Origin: an uncultured Succinivibrio sp.
GTDB lineage: Bacteria > Pseudomonadota > Gammaproteobacteria > Enterobacterales > Succinivibrionaceae
Direction of reading: 5' to 3'
Assembly (NCBI GenBank): GCA_902785325.1
Contig: CACZXZ010000008.1
Location: 1-64,000 of the forward strand
Length of the DNA stretch: 64,000 bases
The notes under the pieces are model-generated. The model was not told the origin of the DNA. It worked only from the letters and a program-made list of their open reading frames with translations, and did no database searches. Positions 17,210 to 26,104 of this stretch are shown piece after piece. The first letter of the stretch is position 1. Each line of letters begins with the position of its first letter. The translations under genes were made by a program, and so were the position numbers.

Positions 17210-18580
17210 CTATAAGGCATATCCACTATGTGGGTTTAATAAATTGTCAGGATCAAAAGCTTTCTTAATACCAAGCATTAACTCTCTTTGCTCTGGTGCG
17301 ATATTTTGCAATAAGAAATCACGTTTGCCTTTACCTACACCATGCTCACCACTTACGACACCACCTAACTCATAAGCTTTCTTATAGAGTTTTTCCATAG
17401 TGTCATGAAGTACTTTAGGCCAAGCTGTGTTCTCTATGCTGTCTTTTAACACACAAAGATGTACATTACCGTCACCTGCGTGACCAAAGGCTACGATACG
17501 AGGACCACCGTGAGAACTTACGTAATCTACGTATTCTACAAATGGAGTGATTTTATTTAGTGGAACTACAATATCCACAGGCTCCCACATACCAGAGGCA
17601 TTAACAGCTCGAGCAATCGCACCACGAATTTCCCAAATATCTTTAGCCACATTAGGATCATCAAGTGGAATTACTTCCATAGCTCCATTTTTAAACACTT
17701 GAGCTTTAAGCTTTTCAAAGCGGTCATAAACACTTTCTTTATCACCATCTAAGGTAACAATTAAATAGGATTTAGCGTTTTGACATGGGAACTTTTTACC
17801 AAGATATTCCTCACCTAGAGCAATAACTTTCTTTTCCACAAATTCAATGGCAGTAGGATCTAAATGAGCATTAAAAATAGCATTTACATTCTTAATGCCT
17901 AAAGCAAGGGAATCGTAAGCAATAACAGCATTTAGAGTAAATTGAGGTAGAGGCAATAACTTAAGTACAATTTTGGTGATCACACCTAAAGTACCTTCTG
18001 AACCAACCACTAATTGTTGTAGGTTTAAACCTGTAGCATATTTGTAGGTGGTAGCACCTAGGTGCACTTTAGTACCATCAATCTTATAAAGATCTAAAGC
18101 TAGTACATAATTTCTTGTAACACCGTATTTTACAGCTCTCATGCCACCTGCGTTAGTGGAAACATTACCACCAATTGAAGCGTTCTTCTCAGCAGGATCT
18201 GGTGCGTATAAGTAGCCTCGCTCTTCAACATAGGCGATTAAATCTTTAAGTAATACACCAGGTTGTACGGTTACGGTTAAAGTTTCCTCATCTAAGGAGA
18301 GAATTTTATTCATAGCACTTACATCAAGCACTATGCCGCCATCTGGGATAGTAGATCCTGTAAGATTAGTGCCAGCACCTCTTACCACTACAGGAAGTTT
18401 ATGCTCATTGGCAATGACTAAGGTGTTTTTAACATCCTCTTCATCTAAAGCTTGAACATAAACATCAGCCTTGCCATGTCTTGCGCCCACAAAGTCCGTT
18501 AAATACTTAGGATCAATGTCGCATCCAGTGGCTATTGTTCCTTTAATCTTACCTTCAAATAAACTTTTTAAATCTTGCAT
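17210..18580 (-). CDS. FAD-linked 2-hydroxyacid dehydrogenase (GlcD family)
   Basis: Oxidises 2-hydroxy acids, usually D-isomers, to 2-oxo acids. The PCMH FAD-binding domain shows VVRGAGTNLTGSTIPDGG and DPAEKNASIGGNVSTNAGG; the C-terminal FAD-oxidase domain ends with VSGEHGVGKGKRDFL and NLLNPH. At 457 aa it is full length for GlcD/D-lactate-dehydrogenase-like enzymes, with no glcE or glcF nearby. I place the start at ATG 18580; an in-frame ATG at 18619 would add 13 residues. A terminator-like hairpin lies between metI and this start. The position between a methionine-type importer and a transaminase suggests 2-hydroxy-4-methylthiobutanoate as a substrate (inference). Confidence 0.88.
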   Translation of the reverse strand: MQDLKSLFEGKIKGTIATGCDIDPKYLTDFVGARHGKADVYVQALDEEDVKNTLVIANEHKLPVVVRGAGTNLTGSTIPDGGIVLDVSAMNKILSLDEETLTVTVQPGVLLKDLIAYVEERGYLYAPDPAEKNASIGGNVSTNAGGMRAVKYGVTRNYVLALDLYKIDGTKVHLGATTYKYATGLNLQQLVVGSEGTLGVITKIVLKLLPLPQFTLNAVIAYDSLALGIKNVNAIFNAHLDPTAIEFVEKKVIALGEEYLGKKFPCQNAKSYLIVTLDGDKESVYDRFEKLKAQVFKNGAMEVIPLDDPNVAKDIWEIRGAIARAVNASGMWEPVDIVVPLNKITPFVEYVDYVSSHGGPRIVAFGHAGDGNVHLCVLKDSIENTAWPKVLHDTMEKLYKKAYELGGVVSGEHGVGKGKRDFLLQNIAPEQRELMLGIKKAFDPDNLLNPHSGYAL

Positions 18581-18586
18581 TTTTAT

Positions 18587-18614
18587 AAAAAAATAGGAGA
18601 GACCACGCTCTCCT
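18587..18614 (-). terminator. Terminator-like hairpin inside the met operon
   Basis: On the minus strand AGGAGAG (18614-18608), loop CGTGGT, CTCTCCT (18601-18595), then ATTTTTTT. It lies directly after metI and just before the chosen start of the dehydrogenase gene, so it could uncouple expression of the transporter from that of the enzymes. Confidence 0.65.
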
Positions 18615-18624
18615 TTCATTAAAG

Positions 18625-19299
18625 TTAATGTGATAGTTTCTTGGCAATAAAATCACCAATAAACTGAGCTAACTGAACTATGATAACTAAAATCACAATG
18701 GTGAAGATCATAATACCAGTTTCATAGCGGTAATAACCATACTGTACAGCAAGGTTACCAATACCACCACCGCCAACCATGCCAGCCATTGCAGAGAAAC
18801 CGATTAAGCTAATAAAGGTTACGGTAACACCTCTTACAATACCAGGAGCGGCTTCAACTAAGAGCACTTTTCTAATGATAAGTGAGGTATTAGCACCAGT
18901 TGCAAGAGCAGCTTCAATCACACCTTTATCAACTTCTTTTAAAGAAATCTCAACTAATCTTGCTAAGAATACAGTTGCGGTGATGCATAGTGGCACAGAA
19001 GCTGCCACAGGACCAATCTTAGTACCTACTAAAAGGAAGGTAAATGGTAAGGTAAATACCACCAAGATAATAAATGGAATTGATCTAATAAAGTTAATAA
19101 CTGCTGCAATTACCTTATTTAAAATTGGCTTTTCAAAAAAGGCTTTATTTGAGGTTAAATAAAGTAGAAAACCAAAGATCAAACCAAATACCAAGCTAAA
19201 GCTAAAGGAGATAGCTAGCATGATAGCAGTCTCATAGATAGACTTTAACAACTCATGTTGCAAAATGGTTAAAGTAGATTGAATAACTTCACTAAGCAT
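18625..19299 (-). CDS. metI: Methionine-type ABC transporter permease
   Basis: An inner-membrane permease with about five membrane segments and the BPD_transp_1 coupling loop (EAALATGANTSLIIRKVLLVEAAPG). Length (225 aa) and the VGGGGIGNLAVQYGYYRYE block match MetI. ATG 19299 is preceded by AGAGAGG at 9 nt; an upstream TTG (19305) is too close to the SD. It overlaps the end of metN by 8 nt, which suggests translational coupling. Confidence 0.93.
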   Translation of the reverse strand: MLSEVIQSTLTILQHELLKSIYETAIMLAISFSFSLVFGLIFGFLLYLTSNKAFFEKPILNKVIAAVINFIRSIPFIILVVFTLPFTFLLVGTKIGPVAASVPLCITATVFLARLVEISLKEVDKGVIEAALATGANTSLIIRKVLLVEAAPGIVRGVTVTFISLIGFSAMAGMVGGGGIGNLAVQYGYYRYETGIMIFTIVILVIIVQLAQFIGDFIAKKLSH

Positions 19300-20317
19300 T
19301 TGCAATTACCTCTCTATCAAACTTGTGCACAAAAGCCTTTTGCTTTAAGTACTCAAGAGCACTATTGATATCACCTTCATCTGTACCACGTAAGGAGATC
19401 AACAAACGACCTAGTGGCTTTTGCTGAATATATTCAATGTTGCCAGCAATAATACTTAAATCCACTAAAGGATAATTTCTTGAAACATAAGAAATCACAG
19501 GATCATAAGCATTTTCTTCTTTAAAGGTAATTAGATATAAGTTCTGCTCATGCTCAATAACTTCCTTAGGAATAACACCTTCAAAGGACTTATTGATTAA
19601 ATTACGAGCTGCCTGTGACTCTGGGTGAGCAAATACGTCATAGCAAGAATTTACCTCAACCACTTTACCTTGGCTCATTACAGCTACTCTATCAAATAAG
19701 CTCTTAGCAACTTCCATCTGATGAGTAATAAACAATACTGTAATAGGATATTTGCTCTTAATGTTTTTAAGAGTCTGTACAACTTCTTTAGTGTTATCAG
19801 GATCTAAAGCTGAAGTTGCTTCATCACACAATAAAATTTCTGGGTTATTAGCTAAAGCTCTTGCTATTGCAACTCTCTGCTTTTGACCACCTGATAGAGA
19901 GTTTGGATATACATGAGCTCTATCTTTTAGACCAACAAGATCTAATAACTCTAAAACACGACCTTCAATTTCAGCTTTAGGTGTGTTAGAAGCTTTTAAA
20001 GCAAAAGCTACATTGTCAAAAACAGTAGCATTTTTAACTAAGTTAAAATGCTGGAAGATCATGCCTATTTTTAATCTTAAGGCAGATAAATCATTACCTG
20101 TTAAATCAGTGACATCTTTACCATCTACAAAAACTTTACCTGAAGTTGGTTTTTGTAATAAGTTAACGGTTCTTACAAGAGTAGACTTACCAGCACCTGA
20201 TGAGCCTACGATACCGAAGAACTCACCTTTTTTAATCTCAAGATTAACTTTATCTACAGCAATAAAATCCTTGCCGTCACGGATAAAGCTAACTGTAGTA
20301 TCCTCAAATCTAATCAT
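19292..20317 (-). CDS. metN: Methionine-type ABC transporter ATPase
   Basis: Walker A GSSGAGKST, signature LSGGQKQR, Walker B ILLCDEATSALD. After about residue 245 follows a NIL (ACT-like) domain, which in E. coli MetN binds methionine and shuts the importer down (trans-inhibition). Length 341 aa. It follows the second metQ by 56 bp with a hairpin between and overlaps metI by 8 nt. Substrate may be methionine or an analogue; see the neighbours. Confidence 0.95.
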   Translation of the reverse strand: MIRFEDTTVSFIRDGKDFIAVDKVNLEIKKGEFFGIVGSSGAGKSTLVRTVNLLQKPTSGKVFVDGKDVTDLTGNDLSALRLKIGMIFQHFNLVKNATVFDNVAFALKASNTPKAEIEGRVLELLDLVGLKDRAHVYPNSLSGGQKQRVAIARALANNPEILLCDEATSALDPDNTKEVVQTLKNIKSKYPITVLFITHQMEVAKSLFDRVAVMSQGKVVEVNSCYDVFAHPESQAARNLINKSFEGVIPKEVIEHEQNLYLITFKEENAYDPVISYVSRNYPLVDLSIIAGNIEYIQQKPLGRLLISLRGTDEGDINSALEYLKQKAFVHKFDREVIANA

Positions 20318-20340
20318 CTTTATTATCTATACATATATAT

Positions 20341-20365
20341 AGGTAGTAGCATAAAGCTACTACCT
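20341..20365 (-). terminator. Hairpin between metQ2 and metN
   Basis: AGGTAGTAGC (20341-20350) pairs perfectly with GCTACTACCT (20356-20365) around ATAAA. The leftward tail is TATATAT rather than poly-T. It probably stabilises the metQ message or terminates partially, giving more binding protein than membrane components. Confidence 0.5.
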
Positions 20366-20373
20366 TTTTATTA

Positions 20374-21222
20374 TTACTTCTTTACAGGCCACCAAGCAGG
20401 ACGAGTAAAGGCATTAAATTCAGAATCAGCTTCAATTGAAGAAACAAATTCTTCTGATGTGAAAGCATCTTTGAATAACTTACCAATAGTGTTTTCATTG
20501 CTCTTTGCTACAGCAACTACATTCTTAATAGGCTCTGATACAGCTTCTACACCTAAAGCCTTTGAGTAATCCATACCTGAAGCGTAAGCGTAGTTACCAG
20601 GAATGAAGCCAACCTCAATACTATCTAAAGAACGAGAGATTTGAGCAGCTTCCATTGGAACAAACTTAAAGTTCTTAGGATTTGAGTCAATATCAGCAAT
20701 TGAAGCTTTTTGCTCACTGTTCTCTGTCTTTAAAGTAATAAGACCTAAAGTTTGAGCAATCTTTAAAGCACGAGATAGGTTTACAGCATCTGTAGGAATA
20801 CCGATTTGAGAACCTTCAGGAACCTCATCAAAAGTCTTGTACTTATCAGAGAACACACCTAAACCTAAAGTTGGAACATTAACTACACCAACTAGCTTTA
20901 AGCCCTGATTCTCAACCATACCATCAAGATACTTTTGATGTTGCATTAAGTTAACATCAATGTCACCTGAATCTAGAGCAGCATCAGGCTGTACATAATC
21001 GGTAAATTCAACGAACTCAATTGTAAAGCCCTTCTTCTCAAGAATTGGCTTAATGTGTTTGTCGATCATTCCTCTGTATGGACCTGGTACAACACCTACT
21101 TTAATATGAGCTGGAACACCATCAATAGTAGCTACATCCTTCTTCTCTTCACCACAACCTACTAAGGACAAAATTGCAGCACCTACAACAGTTGCTTTAG
21201 CAAATTTACTTAAAAATTTCAT
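20374..21222 (-). CDS. metQ: MetQ-type substrate-binding lipoprotein, copy 2
   Basis: The NlpA/MetQ family lipoprotein signal ends at SLVGC (Cys23). The mature part starts HIKVGVVPGPYRGM and keeps FVEFTDYVQPDAALDSGDIDVNLMQHQ. At 282 aa it is full length. SD GGAG lies 7 nt before ATG 21222. It is clearly paralogous to the protein encoded next upstream, and the two probably share the single MetNI membrane complex. Different ligand preference is possible but cannot be read from sequence by eye. Confidence 0.93.
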   Translation of the reverse strand: MKFLSKFAKATVVGAAILSLVGCGEEKKDVATIDGVPAHIKVGVVPGPYRGMIDKHIKPILEKKGFTIEFVEFTDYVQPDAALDSGDIDVNLMQHQKYLDGMVENQGLKLVGVVNVPTLGLGVFSDKYKTFDEVPEGSQIGIPTDAVNLSRALKIAQTLGLITLKTENSEQKASIADIDSNPKNFKFVPMEAAQISRSLDSIEVGFIPGNYAYASGMDYSKALGVEAVSEPIKNVVAVAKSNENTIGKLFKDAFTSEEFVSSIEADSEFNAFTRPAWWPVKK

Positions 21223-21364
21223 TTAATACTCCATTTATCTTTGATAAATATTTATAAAACTAATCTTACAATACTAAAAACCTATGTCAATAGTAGGTTT
21301 TAAATTTACAATGTTTCTATTTTACTCTGTAAATGGTGTTTTTAAAGGATCTTTTAATAAATTA

Positions 21365-21384
21365 ATCCCACCTTACGGTAGGAT
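21365..21384 (-). terminator. Hairpin after metQ1
   Basis: ATCCCACC (21365-21372) pairs with GGTAGGAT (21377-21384) with one mismatch, loop TTAC. The leftward tail is TTAATTTATT. It is probably a partial terminator between the two binding-protein genes. Confidence 0.45.
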
Positions 21385-21395
21385 CAATTTAAATG

Positions 21396-22250
21396 CTATT
21401 TAGGCCACCAATTTGGCTTTGCAAATTGTGAGAAAACTTTATCTTGATCAACACCTTTTGCAAAGTCTGGATCTAAAACAGCTTCCTTTAAAAACTTACC
21501 AATAGTATCAACTTTGCTGTCTTGAACAGCTACTACTAATTTAATTGGCTCTTTAACATCCTCAGCACCTAGTGCCTTAGTAAAATCAAGCTTAGCTGCA
21601 TAAGCATAGTTACCAGGAACAAAAGCAAGATCAATTGAATCTAAAGAACGAGGTAATTGAGCAGCTTCCATTACAGTAAACTTTAAGTTCTTAGGATTAT
21701 CTTTAATATCAGCTAATGATGCCTTTTGCTCATCTTTGTTAGGATCAAGACCAATTACCTTAAGATCACGTGCTACACGTAATGCTCTAGCAAGATTAAC
21801 AGGATCATTAGGAATACCTACGGTTGCACCGTCTTGAACTTCCTCAAAGGACTTATATTTATCAGAGAATGCAAAGATACCTAAGGTTGGAACATTAACT
21901 ACACTTGATAACTTTAAGCCTTGGTTTTCAACAATACCATTTAGGTAAGATTGATGCTGGAATACGTTAGCATCAATATCGCCTGAGGCTAAAGCAGAAT
22001 CTGGTTGAACCCAATCGGTAAACTCAACAAACTCAAGATCATGACCTTTCTTTTGAACTACAGGCTTTAAATAAAGATCAAGCATCTCACGATAAGGTCC
22101 TGGAACAACGCCTACCTTAATTGAATGAGGTACAGCCTGAGCTTGTGCATCTTGAGAAGCTTTATCCTCGCCACAAGCAGAAACAGATAAAGCCAAAACA
22201 CTCACCAATGGAACTAAAAAAGATTTTAAAACAGTTTTTCTAACGTTCAT
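21396..22250 (-). CDS. metQ: MetQ-type substrate-binding lipoprotein, copy 1
   Basis: Lipobox SVSAC (Cys26); mature start HSIKVGVVPGPYREM, followed by FVEFTDWVQPDSALASGDID and FQHQSYLNG. It is 284 aa and the first gene of the six-gene leftward unit. The upstream 1.2 kb is an AT-rich desert with no obvious MetJ box (AGACGTCT) or SAM riboswitch; a CTTAAC-T-GTTAAG palindrome at 22324-22336 is the only candidate operator I see. Confidence 0.93.
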   Translation of the reverse strand: MNVRKTVLKSFLVPLVSVLALSVSACGEDKASQDAQAQAVPHSIKVGVVPGPYREMLDLYLKPVVQKKGHDLEFVEFTDWVQPDSALASGDIDANVFQHQSYLNGIVENQGLKLSSVVNVPTLGIFAFSDKYKSFEEVQDGATVGIPNDPVNLARALRVARDLKVIGLDPNKDEQKASLADIKDNPKNLKFTVMEAAQLPRSLDSIDLAFVPGNYAYAAKLDFTKALGAEDVKEPIKLVVAVQDSKVDTIGKFLKEAVLDPDFAKGVDQDKVFSQFAKPNWWPK

Positions 22251-23450
22251 AAATAAGGACCTCTAATTTCTTTAGAAAATCAAAATAAAACAAAAAATAA
22301 GAAACTATAAAAAGAGAACCTTACTTAACTGTTAAGAGCAAAGTAAATGAGAGGATCAAAAAGATCAAACTGAATGTTGGGCGGATCTAAATTCTTATAT
22401 GTATTTTTATTTGTAGTAGTGAATTTAAATCTTTATTTATTTGTAAAACAAAAAATCAAAAAGTGCAACAAAAAATGACAAAAAAAATATACAACCAAAA
22501 ATTTCGCTACACAGCGATAGGGGAGAGTAAATGATTGAAGGTATTACCAAGAGTTGAAATTGGCTCTATAGAGAAAATTATAGGGGTGTACTTAAGTAAT
22601 GAATACAATTAGTAATAACTCAAACGTAGAATATTATTAAGTAATAACAAATAGAATTAGTAAATAATACAGATCAATATATAAGAAATAACAATATGAT
22701 TATGCAATTATAATTACATTTGTAATGTTTTTATTATTTACATATAACATCAAGTTTCTGATAAATTTTGTACAATAAACACCTGATTTTCATTATTCTC
22801 TAAATACCGATAAATTCTGTAATTTCATTTCATTTAATTATTTACAGTTTTGTAATTCTTGCATTTTTGCTTTCAAAGTCAAAATTTTCATTCTAATAAT
22901 ATTTCAAATATATTTAGCATTTTCTTTTATACTACATTTTAAGTTTTATAAATACTTTTATATATCATATAGTTATCACATAAGTTTTCTTGTTAATATA
23001 ACAAATATAATTTTGTACCATTCAATTTTACAAATTCATTTTTACTTTCAAATTTACTTTCAGTTACACTGATTTTTAAGCAAAACTACTCTACTAACTT
23101 TCAGAATATTAGATTTTTCTTATAATTAAATTTATAACCAACTTTTGTTTTGTAAGATATGGATCCTAATTTGAAGGATAAATCTTAAGATTTCTAAACC
23201 AAGCTCACGTAAATGCAAGATCAATTCATTTCTTTTTTAGTTATAATAAACGTGTTTCAAGCTTAAATGGATGACGAATTAAGATAACTTATTTCTTAAG
23301 CTTATTTATTACTTAGAAGCTTATAGATCATAGTGACACTAGAGCTTTTTCTTAAAGTTAATAAATTCAGTTTTTACAGATTTCTATATAAAAAAATTGC
23401 TACACAAAGTAGCAAGAGAATGATCTTAATGATCTACAGCAAAAAGGGAG
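22251..23450. other. AT-rich gene desert upstream of metQ
   Basis: About 1.2 kb without a plausible coding region on either strand. It is very AT-rich and rich in short homopolymer runs. The only structure I note is the 13-bp palindrome at 22324-22336. It must hold the met operon promoter. Confidence 0.5.
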
Positions 23451-23477
23451 TAGGCTACCAGTAGGTAGCCTATTTTC
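23451..23477 (+). terminator. Rightward terminator in the desert
   Basis: TAGGCTACC (23451-23459) pairs with GGTAGCCTA (23464-23472), loop AGTA, then TTTT. No intact rightward gene precedes it, which suggests a lost gene or an unrecognised short RNA. Confidence 0.6.
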
Positions 23478-23501
23478 TATCAATTCTCCCCTTCCTTTAT
23501 C

Positions 23502-23690
23502 CTCTATAGCGACACTGTACTCAATGAGCTTGATATGTTAGGTATAGGTATTCATAAGCTTGTGTCTACAGCTTCTATGTATCGGATCAATGAGGTTCAG
23601 GAGCATTACGCTCTATAGCTGCATAAAGACTGGATCAATAATACTATGGCTTACATAGATGAAGGATCAAAGTCAGAACAAACACCACTA
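23502..23690 (+). pseudogene. Remnant of an unidentified coding sequence
   Basis: This frame reads as protein-like sequence (LYSDTVLNELDMLGIGIHKL, then STASMYRINEVQEHYAL), is interrupted by one TAG, and continues LHKDWINNTMAYIDEG. It has no start codon with an SD and stands in a decayed AT-rich area. I do not recognise the family; a transposase or host gene fragment is possible. Confidence 0.35.
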
Positions 23691-23693
23691 GAT

Positions 23694-23730
23694 AAAAAAA
23701 ATCCCTTGGGGATGGAGCGTCCCTAAGGGA
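23694..23730 (-). terminator. Terminator after zapC
   Basis: TCCCTTGGGGA (23702-23712) pairs with TCCCTAAGGGA (23720-23730) in an 11-bp stem with one G-T pair. On the minus strand it is followed by eight T. Confidence 0.85.
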
Positions 23731-23787
23731 GAGAATGGTCTTAACTAACGTTAAGAACTACAGCAAATTAGGAGAAAATAATCTTTT

Positions 23788-24348
23788 TTATGCGTACATA
23801 CCGCCTTTGGTATGTCCATCAAAACCACGGTAAGGATTTACTAAAAATGGCTGAACTCTAATCATCATGCCAAGATAATAGCCTCTACCTTGATCTATCA
23901 TTAAATCTTTGTTTAGCAGCATCAATCTGCAAACACCGTCAGCATCTTGTGGATCAAGCACTAAGCAATCGCCAGCTTCACCACTTTTTGCATATACAGT
24001 AACTACATCGCCCATTTGAGGTATATAGCCACCATTGTCAATCTGAAAAAAGTATCTTGAGGTAGGTGCTGTAGGTCTAGTAAATCTTTGGCAAGCAACA
24101 CCATTTAATCCAAGATCTAATGCCTGACTTTCTTCAGGAATAATTTCGCTCAAACCACTCATGTAAGCAGTTAGTAAATTGGCATCCTCAACACAGAATG
24201 GAGCGTTAATTTCAGGCTTACGAAATAGTCTTTCTATCTCATAATGGGTGGTAAATAAATAAGATAAACCGTCATCTGAGGTGATGTTTATCCCAAGCTT
24301 TCCGTCTTTGTACGTCCAAGTACAACCATTTTGAGGAGAAATAACCAT
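23788..24348 (-). CDS. zapC: Cell division protein ZapC
   Basis: The 186-aa product matches the ZapC pattern: an early W.Y motif (CTWTYKDGKLGINI), PFCVEDANLL where E. coli ZapC has GFCVDDAALY, LGLNGVACQRFTRPTAPTS, and YIPQMGDVVTVYA. ZapC binds FtsZ and promotes lateral bundling of protofilaments at the division ring. In E. coli zapC neighbours pyrD; here the two are separated only by two porin genes, which supports the call. A good SD (AAGGA) precedes ATG 24348. Confidence 0.78.
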   Translation of the reverse strand: MVISPQNGCTWTYKDGKLGINITSDDGLSYLFTTHYEIERLFRKPEINAPFCVEDANLLTAYMSGLSEIIPEESQALDLGLNGVACQRFTRPTAPTSRYFFQIDNGGYIPQMGDVVTVYAKSGEAGDCLVLDPQDADGVCRLMLLNKDLMIDQGRGYYLGMMIRVQPFLVNPYRGFDGHTKGGMYA

Positions 24349-24825
24349 TTGCTGTCCTTACTGAAATTTGATTTTTATTGTATTTGTAATTTATTTACAT
24401 TTTAGCTTATCTTCTTTCAAAAATAAACTAATACAATCGTATTTTTTACGACTTATTTATAGCTCCGATCCTTGTATCACATTTTTCATTGTTTTACTTT
24501 TGTAAATTTGTATCCCACTTATTCATTATTAATTATCAATTCTCATTCATATATCATCATGTCAGTAATCTTGATATGCTTACATTTATTCTCAATTTCT
24601 TTCTTAATTAATTCTATTGCATATTAGTTTTTTGTTTTATCTATTACTATTTTTTATTATCATTTTCTGACATCTGATTATTACTTTTAGCAACTGATTT
24701 ATTACTTGATATATTATTCTCAGTTAAACTAATTTGACTCATTTTGGAGCAATTTTATTTTGAGGACTTCTCTACTTTAGTTTAAATTTTGGAGAAAATT
24801 GAACAGGTTTAGCTGTAAAGAAGTG
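24349..24825. other. AT-rich intergenic region
   Basis: It holds the zapC promoter region. I see no gene, RNA or repeat. Confidence 0.4.
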
Positions 24826-24861
24826 TAAAAAAAATCCCCTGACAATTTGCTATCAGAGGAT
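24826..24861 (-). terminator. Terminator after porin 1
   Basis: ATCCCCTGA (24834-24842) pairs with TCAGAGGAT (24853-24861), including a mispair; on the minus strand a run of eight T follows. Confidence 0.7.
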
Positions 24862-24890
24862 CTTTGTAGAATTTTTCTTAAGATAAAATA

Positions 24891-26000
24891 TTAGAACCAG
24901 TAGCGAGCACCAGCTGCAAATAAAGTATCTTTATTATTGTGAGTCTTCTTCTCATTATTGGTGTTATCGCTTGAATTTGCATCGAACTCTACTTCAGTCC
25001 AGAACTCAGCGTTAGGAGTTGCCTTGAAACGTACAATTACAGGAATACGTCTTGTCATTGTAGATGGACTATCAACACCGAAGTCTTTAGTCTTCTTATC
25101 AACTAAGTTATAGCCTATGGTGGTTACAAAGCCAGATTCAAATGCATAGCCACAAACAAGTTCAATACCTTTAATCTTTAAATCATGACTATTCTCATAG
25201 GAAAGATCATAGTTCTCAAATAAGGTGCCAAAATATAAACCTTCTTGCTGTTTTCCCCAAGCAATTGAAGCTGCAACATGCTTCATGTTATCAAGATCAG
25301 TACTACCAAATCCTTTTCTTACTTCAGGTAAAGTTGCATCTACTCTATCTCCATCCTTTTGACCATTGATTTGTTCATATGCTGTTTTAAAGGATAATGG
25401 ACCAAATACAATGTTTTCAAAGGTATAACCAATACCTACTGAGTAGCCACTTTTAACAGAGCGCTTATAGCCGTCATTTAAAATAGGTACGTTGTCAGCA
25501 GCGGTTTGATATGAAGCTGAGAAGTTTACACCATAGCCTTGATACATATATCTAATCGTACCAGGACGACGACTACGATTAGAATTAGACTGTAGCTTAA
25601 TACCTGTCTCTTCAAAGGTATCAGTAGCGTTTTGTACATCGTATACAGAGCCTAACTGCTTACCGAACTGAAGTTTGCCGTATTTCTTAAAATCTGTTCC
25701 TACAAATAAATGACGAGCATCAGTTCTTGAGTCACGGAAGCAACCATCAGCCATATCCCAATCAGCAAAGCCATATACTGCAAAATAATCGTTTACATTG
25801 GTTCTACCTGCTAAACCAAAACGAGAGCTATTCCATAAAGTAGAATCGTCAGATCCTGCCTTATTATAGTTACCGCTATAAGCTACAGCTTGGATACGAC
25901 CAACAACTGAAAGATTAGTACCATCCTTGTCATAAATTACAGCTGCACTAGAAGCTGTTGAGAAAGCGACTAAAGCTACTGCTAAAAGTGACTTATTCAT
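24891..26000 (-). CDS. Outer-membrane general porin, copy 1
   Basis: Signal peptide of about 19 residues (AFSTASSAA). The mature part has the OmpC/PhoE-family pattern of alternating strands, starting VIYDKDGTNLSVVGRIQAVA, with RFGLAGRTNVND and FGKQLGSVYD motifs, and ends in GARYWF; the terminal Phe is the BAM recognition signal. At 369 aa it should form a 16-strand trimeric channel for small solutes. It is paralogous to the porin at 26553. It has its own promoter (26056-26083) with a CRP-like site upstream. Confidence 0.92.
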   Translation of the reverse strand: MNKSLLAVALVAFSTASSAAVIYDKDGTNLSVVGRIQAVAYSGNYNKAGSDDSTLWNSSRFGLAGRTNVNDYFAVYGFADWDMADGCFRDSRTDARHLFVGTDFKKYGKLQFGKQLGSVYDVQNATDTFEETGIKLQSNSNRSRRPGTIRYMYQGYGVNFSASYQTAADNVPILNDGYKRSVKSGYSVGIGYTFENIVFGPLSFKTAYEQINGQKDGDRVDATLPEVRKGFGSTDLDNMKHVAASIAWGKQQEGLYFGTLFENYDLSYENSHDLKIKGIELVCGYAFESGFVTTIGYNLVDKKTKDFGVDSPSTMTRRIPVIVRFKATPNAEFWTEVEFDANSSDNTNNEKKTHNNKDTLFAAGARYWF

Positions 26001-26055
26001 GAATTGCCTTAGGTGAGAAACACCGAATGTTTAGTTTTGAAAAAAGATGGCTTAA

Positions 26056-26083
26056 TCATACCTTATAAAACTGAAATGTCAAA
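26056..26083 (-). promoter_or_regulatory. Sigma-70 promoter of porin 1
   Basis: On the minus strand TTGACA (26083-26078), 16-bp spacer, TATGAT (26061-26056), about 50 bp before the start codon. Confidence 0.75.
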
Positions 26084-26088
26084 TTTTT

Positions 26089-26104
26089 GTGAATATATTC
26101 AAAT
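26089..26104. promoter_or_regulatory. CRP-like site upstream of the porin 1 promoter
   Basis: TGTGAATATATTCAAA fits TGTGA-N6-TCACA in 9 of 10 positions. It lies 5 bp upstream of the -35 box, centred near -47, compatible with activation. The AT-rich context lowers confidence. Confidence 0.35.

Noticed and set aside
18779..20342. + strand genes opposite metI and metN
   Set aside because: They mirror conserved coding sequence on the minus strand and have no start signals or recognisable domains.
22251..22400. MetJ operator or SAM riboswitch before metQ
   Set aside because: No AGACGTCT tandem and no conserved riboswitch core found; only an unrelated palindrome at 22324-22336.
23502..23690. Functional gene with recoded TAG
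   Set aside because: No SD, no start and AT-rich decay around it; other genes here use TAG as an ordinary stop (for example fimV and ribA).
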